Counted from the first letter of the stretch, positions 1 through 8,185 are shown. The stretch is DNA of 12,353 nt from an archaeon (GCA_005239615.1 SBBR01000019.1:1-12353), one strand, 5' to 3'. The notes: generated from the letters alone by a model not told the origin. Program-made: numbers and translations.

Positions 1-2057
1 CAGGTATAGTGAAATTCAATTCCAAGTGGAATGTGGCGATGAAGGTCGAAACCCATAACCACCCAAGTGCTCTCGACCCTTTCGGCGGCGCGAACACAGG
101 GGTGGGTGGCGTGATAAGGGATATTTTGGGTGCTGGCCTCGGCGCAAGGCCTTTCGCCAGCACGGATGTGTTCTGCTTTGCCCAGCCGGATTTCCAGAAG
201 GAAAAAGTCCCTGAGGGCGTGCTCCACCCAAAGAGGGTGTTCAAGGGTGTGAGGGCTGGCGTTGCGGATTACGGGAACAAGATAGGCATTCCAACGGTGA
301 ACGGCGCGATAATTTTTGATGAGCGTTACCTCGGCAACCCGATCGTGTACTGCGGCACAGTCGGCCTTATTCCCAAAGGCCTCGAGAAGAAGGCAGCAAA
401 ACCGGGCGACCTGATTGTGGTTCTAGGGGGGCGTACTGGAAGGGATGGCATTCACGGCGCGACCTTTTCTTCTGCTGAACTGGACAAGAGCGCCTCTTCC
501 TCTGCGGTGCAGATAGGCAACCCAATCGAGGAGAAGAAAATGATGGATGCGATACTCAGGGCGCGTGACCTGCACCTTTACAATGCAATCACCGACTGCG
601 GAGCGGGTGGGTTTTCCTCAGCCGTCGGGGAAATGGGCGCGAAAACAGGCGCGAAAGTATGGCTAGAGAAGGCGCCGCTCAAGTACAAGGGCCTGCTCCC
701 ATGGGAAATCTGGCTGAGCGAGGCGCAGGAGCGCATGGTGCTCTCAGTGCCTAAAAGGAATCTTGGCAAGCTCGCCGGGATTTGTGCCATAGAGGATACG
801 GAATGCGCTGTTATAGGAGAGTTCACCCGCACAGGAAAACTAGAGATGTCCTACAAAGATGAAAAGGCCGGCGAGCTGGACATGGGTTTCCTGCATGAAG
901 GCGTCCCCACCAAAAAACTCGGTGCAGAATGGACTGCACCCGAGGAAAAAGAGCTTGAATGTCCTGAGCCGGCAGACTATGGGGAAACCCTGAAGCAACT
1001 GCTCTCCATGCCAAACATCGCAAGCAAGGAAAAGACCGTGAGGGGCTATGACCATGAGGTGCAAGGGGGGGTCGTGGGAAAGCCTTTTGTGGGCGAGGAA
1101 AATGATGGCCCTGCGGATGCCGCAATAGTGAGGCCGCTTCTGGAAGAGTGGCGCGGCGTTGTTGTCGCGAACGGCATCAACCCCTTTTACTCATGCCTCG
1201 ACCCCTACTATATGGCATGCTCCTGCATCGACGAGGCGCTCAGGAACGCGGTTGCGGTAGGGGCGGATTTCGAATCAATCGCATTGCTGGACAATTTCTC
1301 GTGGGGCAACCCTGAGAAGGAAAAAGTCCTTGGCGGGCTTGTGAGGGCATGCATTGGCTGTGCTGACTCTGCGAAAGGCTTCGGCGTGCCATTCATATCC
1401 GGGAAGGATTCGCTCTACAACGAGTACAACACAGGCAGCGAAACAATTTCCATTCCGGGCACGCTACTAATCTCCGCGCTTGGCATGATTCCTGATACCC
1501 GCAGGAAAGTGTCGATGCCCTTCAAGAAGGAAGGTAACCTCATTTACATTGTCGGCGAGACATTTTCCGAGCTGGGCGGGAGCCACTACGCAAAACACAG
1601 GAACGTTATTGGCGGAAAAGTCCCTAGAGTGGATTTCAAAAAGGCGAAAAACATTTTTGCCCGGCTCTCCAAACTCATCCTGAGGCAAAAGCCGGCTGAT
1701 AAAATTGTCACGGCCTGCCACGACTGCAGCGAAGGCGGCATAGGTATTGCGCTCGCGGAAATGTGCTTCGCCGGAATGAAAGGCGCGGAGGTTGATTTGC
1801 GCAAGGTTACGCTGGGCGGGAAAATTGCACGCAGCGACTTTGTCCTATTCTCCGAGTCCAACACGCGATTCATCGTCGAGGTGGAAGCCGCAAAGAAAAA
1901 GGGGTTCGAGAAGGCAATGAGTGGTATTGCATTTGCCGAAATCGGCAGAGTTACACAAAACAAAAAAATGTCCGCCATTGGCCTTGACGGCAGAATAATA
2001 ATCAGCGAGGACATCGGCGGGCTCAAGGCGGCATGGAAGGGGGCATTGTGGTGGTGA
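1..2057 (+). CDS. purL: Phosphoribosylformylglycinamidine synthase subunit PurL (5' partial)
   Basis: This is the synthetase subunit of FGAM synthase, which converts FGAR, ATP and glutamine-derived ammonia to FGAM in cytosolic de novo purine synthesis. The signature KVETHNHPSA followed by PFGGANTGVGG lies at about nt 42-105. The ATP/Mg-binding stretch GGRTGRDGIHG is at nt 426-458, SEAQERMVLSV near nt 717, PFISGKDSLYNEY near nt 1390 and CHDCSEGGIGIALAEM near nt 1715. The GTG at nt 9 is not the real start. The frame is open to the window edge and reads (A)GIVKFN, which in this family directly precedes the KVETHNHPS motif, so the N-terminus lies upstream. The motif YDHEVQGG and the segment around nt 1030-1420 resemble the long PurL variant in which a PurS-like domain may be fused at the N-terminus; that part cannot be seen. 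The stop is followed by purQ after 58 nt, consistent with an operon. Confidence 0.97.
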   Translation, partial: GIVKFNSKWNVAMKVETHNHPSALDPFGGANTGVGGVIRDILGAGLGARPFASTDVFCFAQPDFQKEKVPEGVLHPKRVFKGVRAGVADYGNKIGIPTVNGAIIFDERYLGNPIVYCGTVGLIPKGLEKKAAKPGDLIVVLGGRTGRDGIHGATFSSAELDKSASSSAVQIGNPIEEKKMMDAILRARDLHLYNAITDCGAGGFSSAVGEMGAKTGAKVWLEKAPLKYKGLLPWEIWLSEAQERMVLSVPKRNLGKLAGICAIEDTECAVIGEFTRTGKLEMSYKDEKAGELDMGFLHEGVPTKKLGAEWTAPEEKELECPEPADYGETLKQLLSMPNIASKEKTVRGYDHEVQGGVVGKPFVGEENDGPADAAIVRPLLEEWRGVVVANGINPFYSCLDPYYMACSCIDEALRNAVAVGADFESIALLDNFSWGNPEKEKVLGGLVRACIGCADSAKGFGVPFISGKDSLYNEYNTGSETISIPGTLLISALGMIPDTRRKVSMPFKKEGNLIYIVGETFSELGGSHYAKHRNVIGGKVPRVDFKKAKNIFARLSKLILRQKPADKIVTACHDCSEGGIGIALAEMCFAGMKGAEVDLRKVTLGGKIARSDFVLFSESNTRFIVEVEAAKKKGFEKAMSGIAFAEIGRVTQNKKMSAIGLDGRIIISEDIGGLKAAWKGALWW

Positions 2058-2115
2058 AGGCCTTACGGACCAGAGGCAGGGCAGGGCAAATCGCCGCGCG
2101 GGGAATGGTGGTGGA

Positions 2116-2865
2116 ATGGCTGTGAGAGCGATTGTGCTCCGGGCGCCGGGGACGAACTGCGATTACGAGGCAATGTTCGCGCTTAGGAGGGCGGGCTTTT
2201 CGCCGGAGAACGTGCACGTGAACGAGCTCATCATGGGGAAGAAAAAGTTGCAGGATTATCGCCTGCTCTGCATACCTGGCGGGTTTGCGGCCGGCGACTA
2301 CCTAGGTTCGGGAAAGGTATTCGCGAACAAGCTCATTTACAGGCTCAACAACGACATCCCTGAATTCATCGGCGCGGGGAACCTTGCAATCGGGATTTGC
2401 AACGGTTTCCAGGTAATGGTCAAGGCAGGCATGCTTCCTGGCTTTGGCGGCAATTACAAAGAGCAGGTCGCGAGCCTCACCATGAATAGGCCCCTCGGCT
2501 TCCAGGACAGGTGGGTGAAGCTCATAAAGCAGGAATCAAAATGCGCCTTTACATCAGAGGGCCTCGAAATCCTCAACGTGCCGATTGCCCATGGCGAGGG
2601 CCAGTTCGTGGTGAAGGACATGGGCGTCCTTGAAAGGCTCCACGCGAACAAACAAGTGGTGTTCAAATACTTTCAAACCCCGAATGGGTCGCTCGATGAC
2701 ATCGCCGGAATCTGCGACGAGACCGGGCGCGTCTTTGGATTAATGCCCCACCCGGAACGCAACCTCTTCGGAATCAACGCGCCAAACTCCGAGTACGGCA
2801 ATGTAATGGAAGAGGGCGAGGGAATGCAGGTGTTCAGGAACGCGTATAATTACCTCAGGCGCTGA
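2116..2865 (+). CDS. purQ: Phosphoribosylformylglycinamidine synthase subunit PurQ (glutamine amidotransferase)
   Basis: This 249-aa class I glutamine amidotransferase hydrolyses glutamine and passes ammonia to PurL for FGAM formation. The nucleophile elbow GICNGFQ places the catalytic Cys at residue 95, and the catalytic His-Glu pair is in LMPHPERN (His212, Glu214). The oxyanion-region motif GGFAAGDYLGSG is at residues 55-66. The N-terminal APGTNCDYE is typical of PurQ and marks the true N-terminus, so the ATG at 2116 is well supported; GGTGG lies just upstream as a weak ribosome-binding sequence. Its length fits stand-alone archaeal and bacterial PurQ. It follows purL on the same strand with a 58-nt gap and no promoter-like box, so co-transcription is likely. 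No purS is seen in the window; it is either upstream or fused to PurL. Confidence 0.97.
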   Translation: MAVRAIVLRAPGTNCDYEAMFALRRAGFSPENVHVNELIMGKKKLQDYRLLCIPGGFAAGDYLGSGKVFANKLIYRLNNDIPEFIGAGNLAIGICNGFQVMVKAGMLPGFGGNYKEQVASLTMNRPLGFQDRWVKLIKQESKCAFTSEGLEILNVPIAHGEGQFVVKDMGVLERLHANKQVVFKYFQTPNGSLDDIAGICDETGRVFGLMPHPERNLFGINAPNSEYGNVMEEGEGMQVFRNAYNYLRR

Positions 2866-2946
2866 GTGCCCCATTGCCTCAACATGCCGGAGGCTTTGCA
2901 GGAATGTGGTCTAAGCAACCCAGAAATGGCGTGAATTTTTGCAGGG

Positions 2947-3525
2947 TTAAAAATTCTTCACCATGAATTTTTTCACTTCCATTGCTGAAATATCGAGGTT
3001 AATCTTGAATAAACGAGCCTTTGCCCTGCCAAGAAGCTCGTCTAATTCCACAAATGTTCTCTCAAGAATATTTGTCATGGCGACGGGATTGCCCTCAAAG
3101 GCCCTTAACCTGGAACTTGTGTCCTTTATTATCCTGAAGACCTCCCTCCTCAATTTCCTGTCCTTATACATATACCCTATTCCTATGCTATCAAGCGCCC
3201 TGTTCACCTGAAAAAAAGTTATCAAATCAAGGTAGACTTTCTTCTGCCGGCGGTACAAAACTTCGGCATGATTGGCCGCCTGTAAATAATCACCCCTTGC
3301 CAGTAACGGCCTGAGCTGTTCTTTGACGAAATGAGTAGCCTCCGCCGAGGTATTTCCCACCATTTTCAGGTAAAGCTGGTGTGCCTTTTCCCGGATTTTC
3401 AGTTTTGCCTTCCTGCTCCACAAAGGACTCCACGCCCTGAAAACAAGCGCAAATTTGGCCATGGCGCCTTTCAACCCCTGTCGAGGCGGCAGAACCCCCT
3501 TTTTCACAGGAGGCTTGGTTTTCAT
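2947..3525 (-). CDS. Basic all-helical protein, possible ESCRT-III/CdvB (Snf7)-like
   Basis: This 192-aa protein has no motif that I recognise with certainty. Residues 1-60 are strongly basic (Lys/Arg, with Pro near the start), and the rest reads as long amphipathic helices without signal peptide or membrane segment. Residues 70-110 (RPLLARGDYLQAANHAEVLYRR, then QKKVYLDL and NRALDSI) resemble the Snf7/CHMP helix-2 pattern: a short 'GD/GQ' turn, Ala-rich spacing, an Arg/Lys pair, then a long hydrophobic helix ending near a 'DI'-like position. The segment IIKDTSSRLRAFEGN also fits the later helix of CHMP2/CdvB-like proteins. ESCRT-III proteins remodel membranes and drive division in some archaea. 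The assignment rests on pattern and length (about 190-220 aa) only; no Vps4/CdvC ATPase is nearby. The ATG at 3525 is supported by a TATA-like box centred about 28 nt upstream, suggesting a leaderless message. It converges on purQ with an 81-nt gap. Confidence 0.75.
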   Translation of the reverse strand: MKTKPPVKKGVLPPRQGLKGAMAKFALVFRAWSPLWSRKAKLKIREKAHQLYLKMVGNTSAEATHFVKEQLRPLLARGDYLQAANHAEVLYRRQKKVYLDLITFFQVNRALDSIGIGYMYKDRKLRREVFRIIKDTSSRLRAFEGNPVAMTNILERTFVELDELLGRAKARLFKINLDISAMEVKKFMVKNF

Positions 3526-3547
3526 ACGAAAATAGTTGGGACGAAGT

Positions 3548-3558
3548 AATATTTAAAC
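3548..3558 (-). promoter_or_regulatory. TATA-like promoter box for the 192-aa helical protein gene
   Basis: Read on the minus strand the sequence is GTTTAAATATT, an AT-rich archaeal TATA-like box. Its centre is about 28 nt upstream of the ATG at 3525, the spacing expected when transcription starts at or next to the start codon. It is nearly palindromic, so strand assignment relies on the gene position. Confidence 0.55.
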
Positions 3559-3570
3559 GAACCCTGCATA

Positions 3571-3780
3571 ATACTCAAAATTCAGGTTGTGAATCAGGTG
3601 GCGGAGGTAGTTTTGATAACAAGGACACAAGTATTCTTGTATGCAAAACAAGTCCGTAATTGTCATATGGTCAAAGGAACCGCTGGCAATAATGATTGAG
3701 AGCAAGGAAATCAACGAGGGCTTCAAATAATATTTCCAGTTCATATGGAAATGGCCCGGCGAATGCAGAAGTTGCAGTGA
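3571..3780 (+). pseudogene. Remnant of a TrmB-family transcriptional regulator (C-terminal end only)
   Basis: Stitching three reading frames gives a recognisable C-terminus of a TrmB-type regulator: VFLYAK (frame of nt 3589), then SVIVIWSKEPLAIMIESK and EINEGFK (frame of nt 3641), a TAA at 3728-3730, YFQFIW in the same frame, then MARRMQKLQ and TGA at 3778-3780 one frame over. It parallels the end of the intact regulator in this window, where VVSEKLSDGYRKYFNFMWERL occupies the same place. Lesions are an apparent one-base insertion near 3645-3650, the nonsense codon, and an apparent one-base deletion near 3749-3751. No HTH domain is found upstream: the remnant ends near the promoter of the minus-strand helical gene, so about three quarters of the gene is gone. 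This explains most of the gene-free stretch 3526-3893; nt 3781-3850 shows nothing else I can name. The long neighbouring ORFs are intact, so general sequencing error is an unlikely cause. Confidence 0.6.
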
Positions 3781-3851
3781 CAGGGGGCCAAATTCTATTT
3801 TTATGCAAGCGCTTTTTGAATTCCATAGGTGGCCACAATCACCCAATCCAA

Positions 3852-3857
3852 TTTATA
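3852..3857 (+). promoter_or_regulatory. TATA-like box for the lhr-phosphoesterase operon
   Basis: TTTATA lies in an AT-rich patch (CCAATTTATACC) 39 nt before the chosen ATG at 3894. With the usual archaeal spacing of about 26 nt, transcription would begin near 3880 and leave a leader of about 13 nt. No clear Shine-Dalgarno is present. Confidence 0.45.
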
Positions 3858-3893
3858 CCTTTCCAAGCAGTTTTCCTTGTCGAGTGGCCAAAA

Positions 3894-6512
3894 ATGGGAA
3901 TAGAGATCCAGACGGAAAAGCACGAGGAAAAGACAATCTTCGGCCTCATGAACCCGATGCTGGCGGATTGGTTCAGGGCAAGGTTCGGCAGCTTCACCGA
4001 GCCACAGCTCTACGCCATTCCAAACATACACTACAGGCAGAGCACCCTCATAAGCGCTGAAACCGGCACGGGCAAAACGCTGGCTGCATTCATGGCAATA
4101 CTCAGCGAACTCCTGAACCTGAGCGAAGCTGGGCAACTCGAAGACAGAGTATACTGCGTCTACATTTCCCCGCTCCGCGCGTTGTCGAACGACATCAACC
4201 GCAACCTCAGGGAGCCCCTGGAAGAGATAAAAGAAAAGGCCGTAAAGCAGGGCAAAAAAATAGACATTAGGGTCGGGGTGAGAACGGGAGACACGACCCA
4301 GAGCGAGAGGAGCCAAATGCTCCGCAAGGCGCCGCACATCCTCATCACCACACCTGAATCATTGGCCATAATACTCAATGCACCGAAATTCAGGGACAAC
4401 TTCAAGTCCACAGAGTGGGTTATAGTGGATGAAATCCATTCCCTCGCGGAGAACAAGCGCGGCGTGCACCTCTCACTCTCGCTTGAAAGGCTGCAGAGGC
4501 TCTCACCTAGTATATGCAGGATTGGCCTCAGCGCGACAGTAGCGCCCCTGAAGGACATGGCACAATTCCTGGTGGGAAATGAAAAGGGTGTTGACAGGGA
4601 CTGCAAAATAGTGGATGTTTCGTTCCTCAAGAAATTCGACCTGAAGGTTATTTCCCCGCTTGACAGCTTCATTAACACCACGCCCGCGCAAATCCAGCAG
4701 GCCCTCTATGGCACCCTCCATGAATTAATCCAGGTCCACAAAACGACCCTCGTCTTCACCAATACGCGGTCCGCAACCGAGAGGGTCGTGCACAACCTCA
4801 AAGACAAATTCCCAGTGTTCTATGAAGCCGGGGGAATAGGCACGCACCACAGCTCGCTGTCGCGCGAGTCCAGGCTCGGCGTAGAGGAGAGGCTAAAGAA
4901 AGGTGAACTGAAGTGCGTGGTGTGCTCAACCTCACTCGAGTTGGGCATCGACATAGGTTTCATAGACCTCGTTGTCCTTTTGGGCAGCCCGAAGAGCATA
5001 AGTCGGGCCATCCAGAGAATAGGGAGGAGCGGCCACCAGCTGCATTCAACTGTAAAAGGCCGCATAATTGTGCTGGACAGGGACGATTTGGTGGAGTGTT
5101 CCGTGATGCTGAAGTGCGCCCTCGAGAAGAAAATCGACAGGATAAGGATTCCGCAGAACTGCCTCGACGTGCTCGCCCAGCACATTTACGGCACAGCCAT
5201 CGACGGACAGATAAAAGACAGTGAATTGTACGCTCTGGCCAAGCAGAGTTATTGCTACAGGAATCTCGCGCGCCTGGACTTTAACGACCTCGTTGACTAT
5301 CTTGCGGGAATGTATGCCTCACTCGAAACGCGCCATGTCTACGCCAAGATATGGCATGATGAAAAGACAGGCCTGATTGGGAAGAGGGGCATGACCGCGC
5401 GCCTGATTTACATGACCAACATAGGCACGATTCCCGATGAAGCTAAAATAAGGGTGAAAATCGGCGAGCACACCGTAGGCACGATTGACGAGGGTTTCCT
5501 TGAGAGGCTGCACAAGGGCGATGTTTTCGTGCTCGGCGGCCAGAGCTATGAATTCAGGTTCTCGCGTGGAATGACAGTACAGGTAGCAACAGCCTACAAG
5601 CGCCCACCCACTGTTCCTTCATGGTTTTCCGAGATGCTGCCGCTCAGTTTCGACCTCGCGATTGAGGTAGGGAAGTTCAGGAAGCTCATGGGGCAGAAGC
5701 TGGGCGCAGTCCAGGGAAAGGCCGAAATGGTGAAGTTCCTGCAGGAACACCTCCACGTGAACGAGAATGCGGCAAAGGCAATCCACGAGTATTTTTTGGA
5801 GCAGCACAGCTACCTGGAGATTCCGGACAATGGCAAAATAATCGTGGAAAGATTCGCCGAGGGCACAATCACGCACTTCGTTTTCCACGCGCTTTATGGC
5901 CGCAGGACCAATGATGCCCTGAGCTTTGCCTACGCATTCGCCCTCTCGAAAATCACGCACAAGGACATCGAGATTTCCATGAACGACAACGGCTTCATGC
6001 TGGGCTGTAGCGGTCACGTGCCAATCGAGAAGGCCCTGACAGCTGTCAACAGCCGCGACCTCCGCAAGATACTTGAGATGGCCGTGAACGGCACTGAAAT
6101 ACTTTCAAGGAGGTTCAGGCACTGTGCAACCCGCGCCCTAATGATTCTCCGCTCCTACAGGGGCAACACGAAGAGCGCGGGCAGGCAGCAAATGGCCTCG
6201 CGCCTCCTCCTCAGCGCGGTGAGGCGCATCAGCAATGACTTTGTCATCCTCAGGGAGGCACGGCGCGAGGTCCTCGAGGACGCTATGGACATCTCCTCGG
6301 CGCAGAAAGTCGTTGAGGGCATAGAGCAGAAGCTTATCAAGGTAAAGCAGCTCAACTCCACTTTCCCAAGCCCATTCGCGTGGGGCATAGCGATGCAGGG
6401 GCGCATGGACACGATGAAGATGGAAGACAGGTTCGCGTTCATAAAAAGGATGCACGGGGAAGTAATGGAGAGAATCGCTGAGAAAACGAAAGCCGAAATG
6501 GAAGAGGATTGA
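3894..6512 (+). CDS. lhr: Lhr-type DExH ATP-dependent helicase
   Basis: An 872-aa superfamily 2 helicase of the archaeal Lhr group, thought to act in DNA repair, recombination or RNA processing as a 3'-5' translocase. Motifs in order from the ATG at 3894: the Q-region FTEPQLYAIP, Walker A ETGTGKT (residues 56-62), Walker B DEIH (179-182), SAT (213-215), motif IV TTLVFTNTRSATERV, motif V CSTSLELGIDIG and motif VI QRIGRSGH (374-381). The following IRIPQNCLDVLAQHI and NIGTIPDEAKIRVKIGEHT are typical of the Lhr winged-helix and core domains. The open frame extends upstream to 3696, but those 66 residues resemble no Lhr N-terminus and overlap a pseudogene. MGIEIQ with FGLMNPMLADWF shortly after matches the family start and lies downstream of a TATA-like box. 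Its stop codon directly abuts the ATG of the phosphoesterase gene, indicating one transcript. It lacks the long bacterial Lhr-CTD extension. Confidence 0.95.
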   Translation: MGIEIQTEKHEEKTIFGLMNPMLADWFRARFGSFTEPQLYAIPNIHYRQSTLISAETGTGKTLAAFMAILSELLNLSEAGQLEDRVYCVYISPLRALSNDINRNLREPLEEIKEKAVKQGKKIDIRVGVRTGDTTQSERSQMLRKAPHILITTPESLAIILNAPKFRDNFKSTEWVIVDEIHSLAENKRGVHLSLSLERLQRLSPSICRIGLSATVAPLKDMAQFLVGNEKGVDRDCKIVDVSFLKKFDLKVISPLDSFINTTPAQIQQALYGTLHELIQVHKTTLVFTNTRSATERVVHNLKDKFPVFYEAGGIGTHHSSLSRESRLGVEERLKKGELKCVVCSTSLELGIDIGFIDLVVLLGSPKSISRAIQRIGRSGHQLHSTVKGRIIVLDRDDLVECSVMLKCALEKKIDRIRIPQNCLDVLAQHIYGTAIDGQIKDSELYALAKQSYCYRNLARLDFNDLVDYLAGMYASLETRHVYAKIWHDEKTGLIGKRGMTARLIYMTNIGTIPDEAKIRVKIGEHTVGTIDEGFLERLHKGDVFVLGGQSYEFRFSRGMTVQVATAYKRPPTVPSWFSEMLPLSFDLAIEVGKFRKLMGQKLGAVQGKAEMVKFLQEHLHVNENAAKAIHEYFLEQHSYLEIPDNGKIIVERFAEGTITHFVFHALYGRRTNDALSFAYAFALSKITHKDIEISMNDNGFMLGCSGHVPIEKALTAVNSRDLRKILEMAVNGTEILSRRFRHCATRALMILRSYRGNTKSAGRQQMASRLLLSAVRRISNDFVILREARREVLEDAMDISSAQKVVEGIEQKLIKVKQLNSTFPSPFAWGIAMQGRMDTMKMEDRFAFIKRMHGEVMERIAEKTKAEMEED

Positions 6513-7247
6513 ATGAATCGTATCGAGATACTGAAAGGTGTTGAAGCCATTGACCTCTGCCTCTGGATGCCGGAATCTAAGGCTATGGCGATGTCCGACC
6601 TCCACCTCGGCTATGAAGGTATGATGAACAGTCAGGGCGTTCTCCTTCCGCGCACGAATTATCCCGAAATCAGGAAAAGGCTTGAAGAAAAAGTCTTCCC
6701 GCGCACCGGCAGGCCGGAGAAAATAATCATCAACGGCGACCTCAAGCAGAGGTTCGGCAAGGCGAGCGACCAGGAATGGAAAGAAGTCCTCGACATGCTG
6801 CAGTTCCTCTCTTTGTACAGAGCCGAAATCATAATCATAAAAGGCAACCATGACAGGGCTCTCGGGCCGGTAGCAATGTGGCAGGGCATGAAGGTTGTGG
6901 AGGATTATTTCCTCGAAAAGGAAAAGGTCCTTTTCGTGCACGGGGACAAAATACCTGCGGCAGAAAAAATCGCCGGGGCAAAAACAATCGTGATTGGCCA
7001 CGAGCACCCGTGCGTTGCAGTCAGCGACGGGGTCAAGCGCGAAACCTACAAGTGCTTCCTCACGGGAAAATTCAGGCGCAAAAACCTTATAGTGCTGCCC
7101 TCGATGTGCCAGGTGCATCTGGGCCATGACGTCACGCGCGAGGGCACCCTCAGCCCGATGGTGAAAAACATCGGAAACTTCAGGGTTTTCGCGGTCGAGG
7201 ACGGGATTTATGACATGGGGGGATTAAGGGACCTGGTTACCGGATGA
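6513..7247 (+). CDS. COG1407/PdeM-like metallophosphoesterase, Lhr-linked
   Basis: A 244-aa calcineurin-like two-metal phosphoesterase, probably a nuclease or phosphodiesterase. Metal-binding motifs in order: SDLHLGYE (Asp29, His31), NGDLKQ (Asp76), GNHD (111-114), HGD (143-145) and GHEHP (162-166). The 'SDLHLGYE' plus 'NGDLK' combination is characteristic of the COG1407 group, which includes the bacterial ligase-associated DNA damage response endonuclease PdeM. Many members have KH after NGDL; here the residue after Lys is Gln79, a possible variation. The ATG follows the lhr stop without any gap, and AGAGG-like purines at the end of lhr can act as ribosome-binding site. In bacteria PdeM is encoded with an Lhr-type helicase, a ligase and an exonuclease; here only the helicase partner is present. 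The 3' end overlaps the convergent homoserine kinase gene by 11 nt. The biochemical substrate is not known. Confidence 0.88.
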   Translation: MNRIEILKGVEAIDLCLWMPESKAMAMSDLHLGYEGMMNSQGVLLPRTNYPEIRKRLEEKVFPRTGRPEKIIINGDLKQRFGKASDQEWKEVLDMLQFLSLYRAEIIIIKGNHDRALGPVAMWQGMKVVEDYFLEKEKVLFVHGDKIPAAEKIAGAKTIVIGHEHPCVAVSDGVKRETYKCFLTGKFRRKNLIVLPSMCQVHLGHDVTREGTLSPMVKNIGNFRVFAVEDGIYDMGGLRDLVTG

Positions 7248-8166
7248 CCTTCGCGCCTTCCTTGTTCACGGGTGAAACATGGGTTTTCGAGGCGAGGCCG
7301 TTCGCCGAAAACGCCTCGGCCATAGCCCTTGCGATGCCATTCCCTTCCGCAATGGAGCTGGCGAAAGCGAACACCGTGGGGCCGGAGCCGGAGATGCTGC
7401 ACCCGAACGCACCAGCCTCCAGCGCCGCCTTCTTCACAGCATCAAAGCCGGGAATGAGTTTCCCACGCACAGGTTCGACAATGCAGTCGTCTATGGAACG
7501 ACCAATGAGCCTTAGGTCGCCCTGCATTATTCCAGAAACAAGGGAAGCGACATTGCCGGAGTTCCTCACCATGCTATTCAGGGGAACATCCTTTGGTAGG
7601 ATTTCCCTCGCGGCCTTTGTCTGGATCTCGCAATTCGGGGTGGCTAGCGCCGCAAAGAGGCCGTCGTGCATCGGCAGTTTTATCACGTCGAGCGGCTCGT
7701 AACTCCTTATTATAACCATCCCACCGAGCAGCGAAGCAGCAACATTGTCGGCGTGCCTTCCCGCAACCGCTGCTTCGGCATTGACGCAGTCCTGAAGCAC
7801 TTGGACTTTGTCCAATGAGTCCCCGAAGAGGCTGAGGCTTGCAAAGGCCCCTGCGACAGCGCTCGCCCCGCTGCTGCCAAGGCCGGAATTTATCGGCATT
7901 CCCTTCTCAAGCATCAGTTCAATGCCTTCATCCGTGATTCCATGTCTCTCCAGAAAACTCATGGCCGCGATTGAAACAGTGTTCCTATCAGGCGCAATCG
8001 GCAATTTCCCGTTGTCGCCGCTTATTGATTTGATGAAAACGCCAGGTTCACTTTTCCTCTTGGCAATTGCAATATCGCCTATGCCATCAAGGCATATGCC
8101 AAAAATGTCAAAGCCAGGGCCGACGTTTGCAACGGTCGCCGGGGCGAACACCTTCACATTGTCCAT
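7237..8166 (-). CDS. thrB: Homoserine kinase (GHMP family)
   Basis: A 309-aa GHMP-superfamily kinase that phosphorylates L-homoserine with ATP to O-phosphohomoserine, the precursor of threonine and, in some organisms, of methionine. The N-terminal KVFAPATVANVGPGFDIFG is the classic ThrB start. The ATP-binding GHMP loop PINSGLGSSGASAVAG is at residues 91-106, RHADNVAASLLGG follows at 136-148, and the C-terminal motif GCSISGSGPTVFAF is at 254-267. The frame is open back to 8220, but those 18 residues fall before the conserved N-terminus and overlap the preceding gene, so the ATG at 8166 is preferred; it lies 19 nt after the stop of the PLP enzyme gene. No separate promoter box is visible, so the two form an operon. 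No threonine synthase gene is in the window, which leaves open whether its product feeds threonine, methionine or both. Confidence 0.94.
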   Translation of the reverse strand: MDNVKVFAPATVANVGPGFDIFGICLDGIGDIAIAKRKSEPGVFIKSISGDNGKLPIAPDRNTVSIAAMSFLERHGITDEGIELMLEKGMPINSGLGSSGASAVAGAFASLSLFGDSLDKVQVLQDCVNAEAAVAGRHADNVAASLLGGMVIIRSYEPLDVIKLPMHDGLFAALATPNCEIQTKAAREILPKDVPLNSMVRNSGNVASLVSGIMQGDLRLIGRSIDDCIVEPVRGKLIPGFDAVKKAALEAGAFGCSISGSGPTVFAFASSIAEGNGIARAMAEAFSANGLASKTHVSPVNKEGAKVIR

Positions 8167-8185
8167 AGCAAAACCCCGTGGCTCA

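Noticed and set aside
2876..2940. Possible terminator after purQ (GCCTC/GAGGC hairpin, then T5 at 2936-2940)
   Set aside because: The stem has only five pairs with a nine-nt loop and the T run is over 40 nt away, so it is not convincing.
3553..3846. 97-codon minus-strand frame in the gene-poor stretch
   Set aside because: It runs antisense to the TrmB remnant, shows no recognisable features, and its last codons cover the promoter of the helical protein gene.
3696..3893. In-frame N-terminal extension of Lhr beginning at nt 3696
   Set aside because: The extra 66 residues match no Lhr N-terminus, overlap the TrmB remnant in another frame, and begin upstream of the TATA-like box; the ATG at 3894 gives the normal family start.
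6138..7127. 329-codon open frame on the minus strand opposite lhr and the phosphoesterase gene
   Set aside because: It lies antisense to two clearly recognised genes, has no family motif, and such long shadows are common in GC-rich genes.
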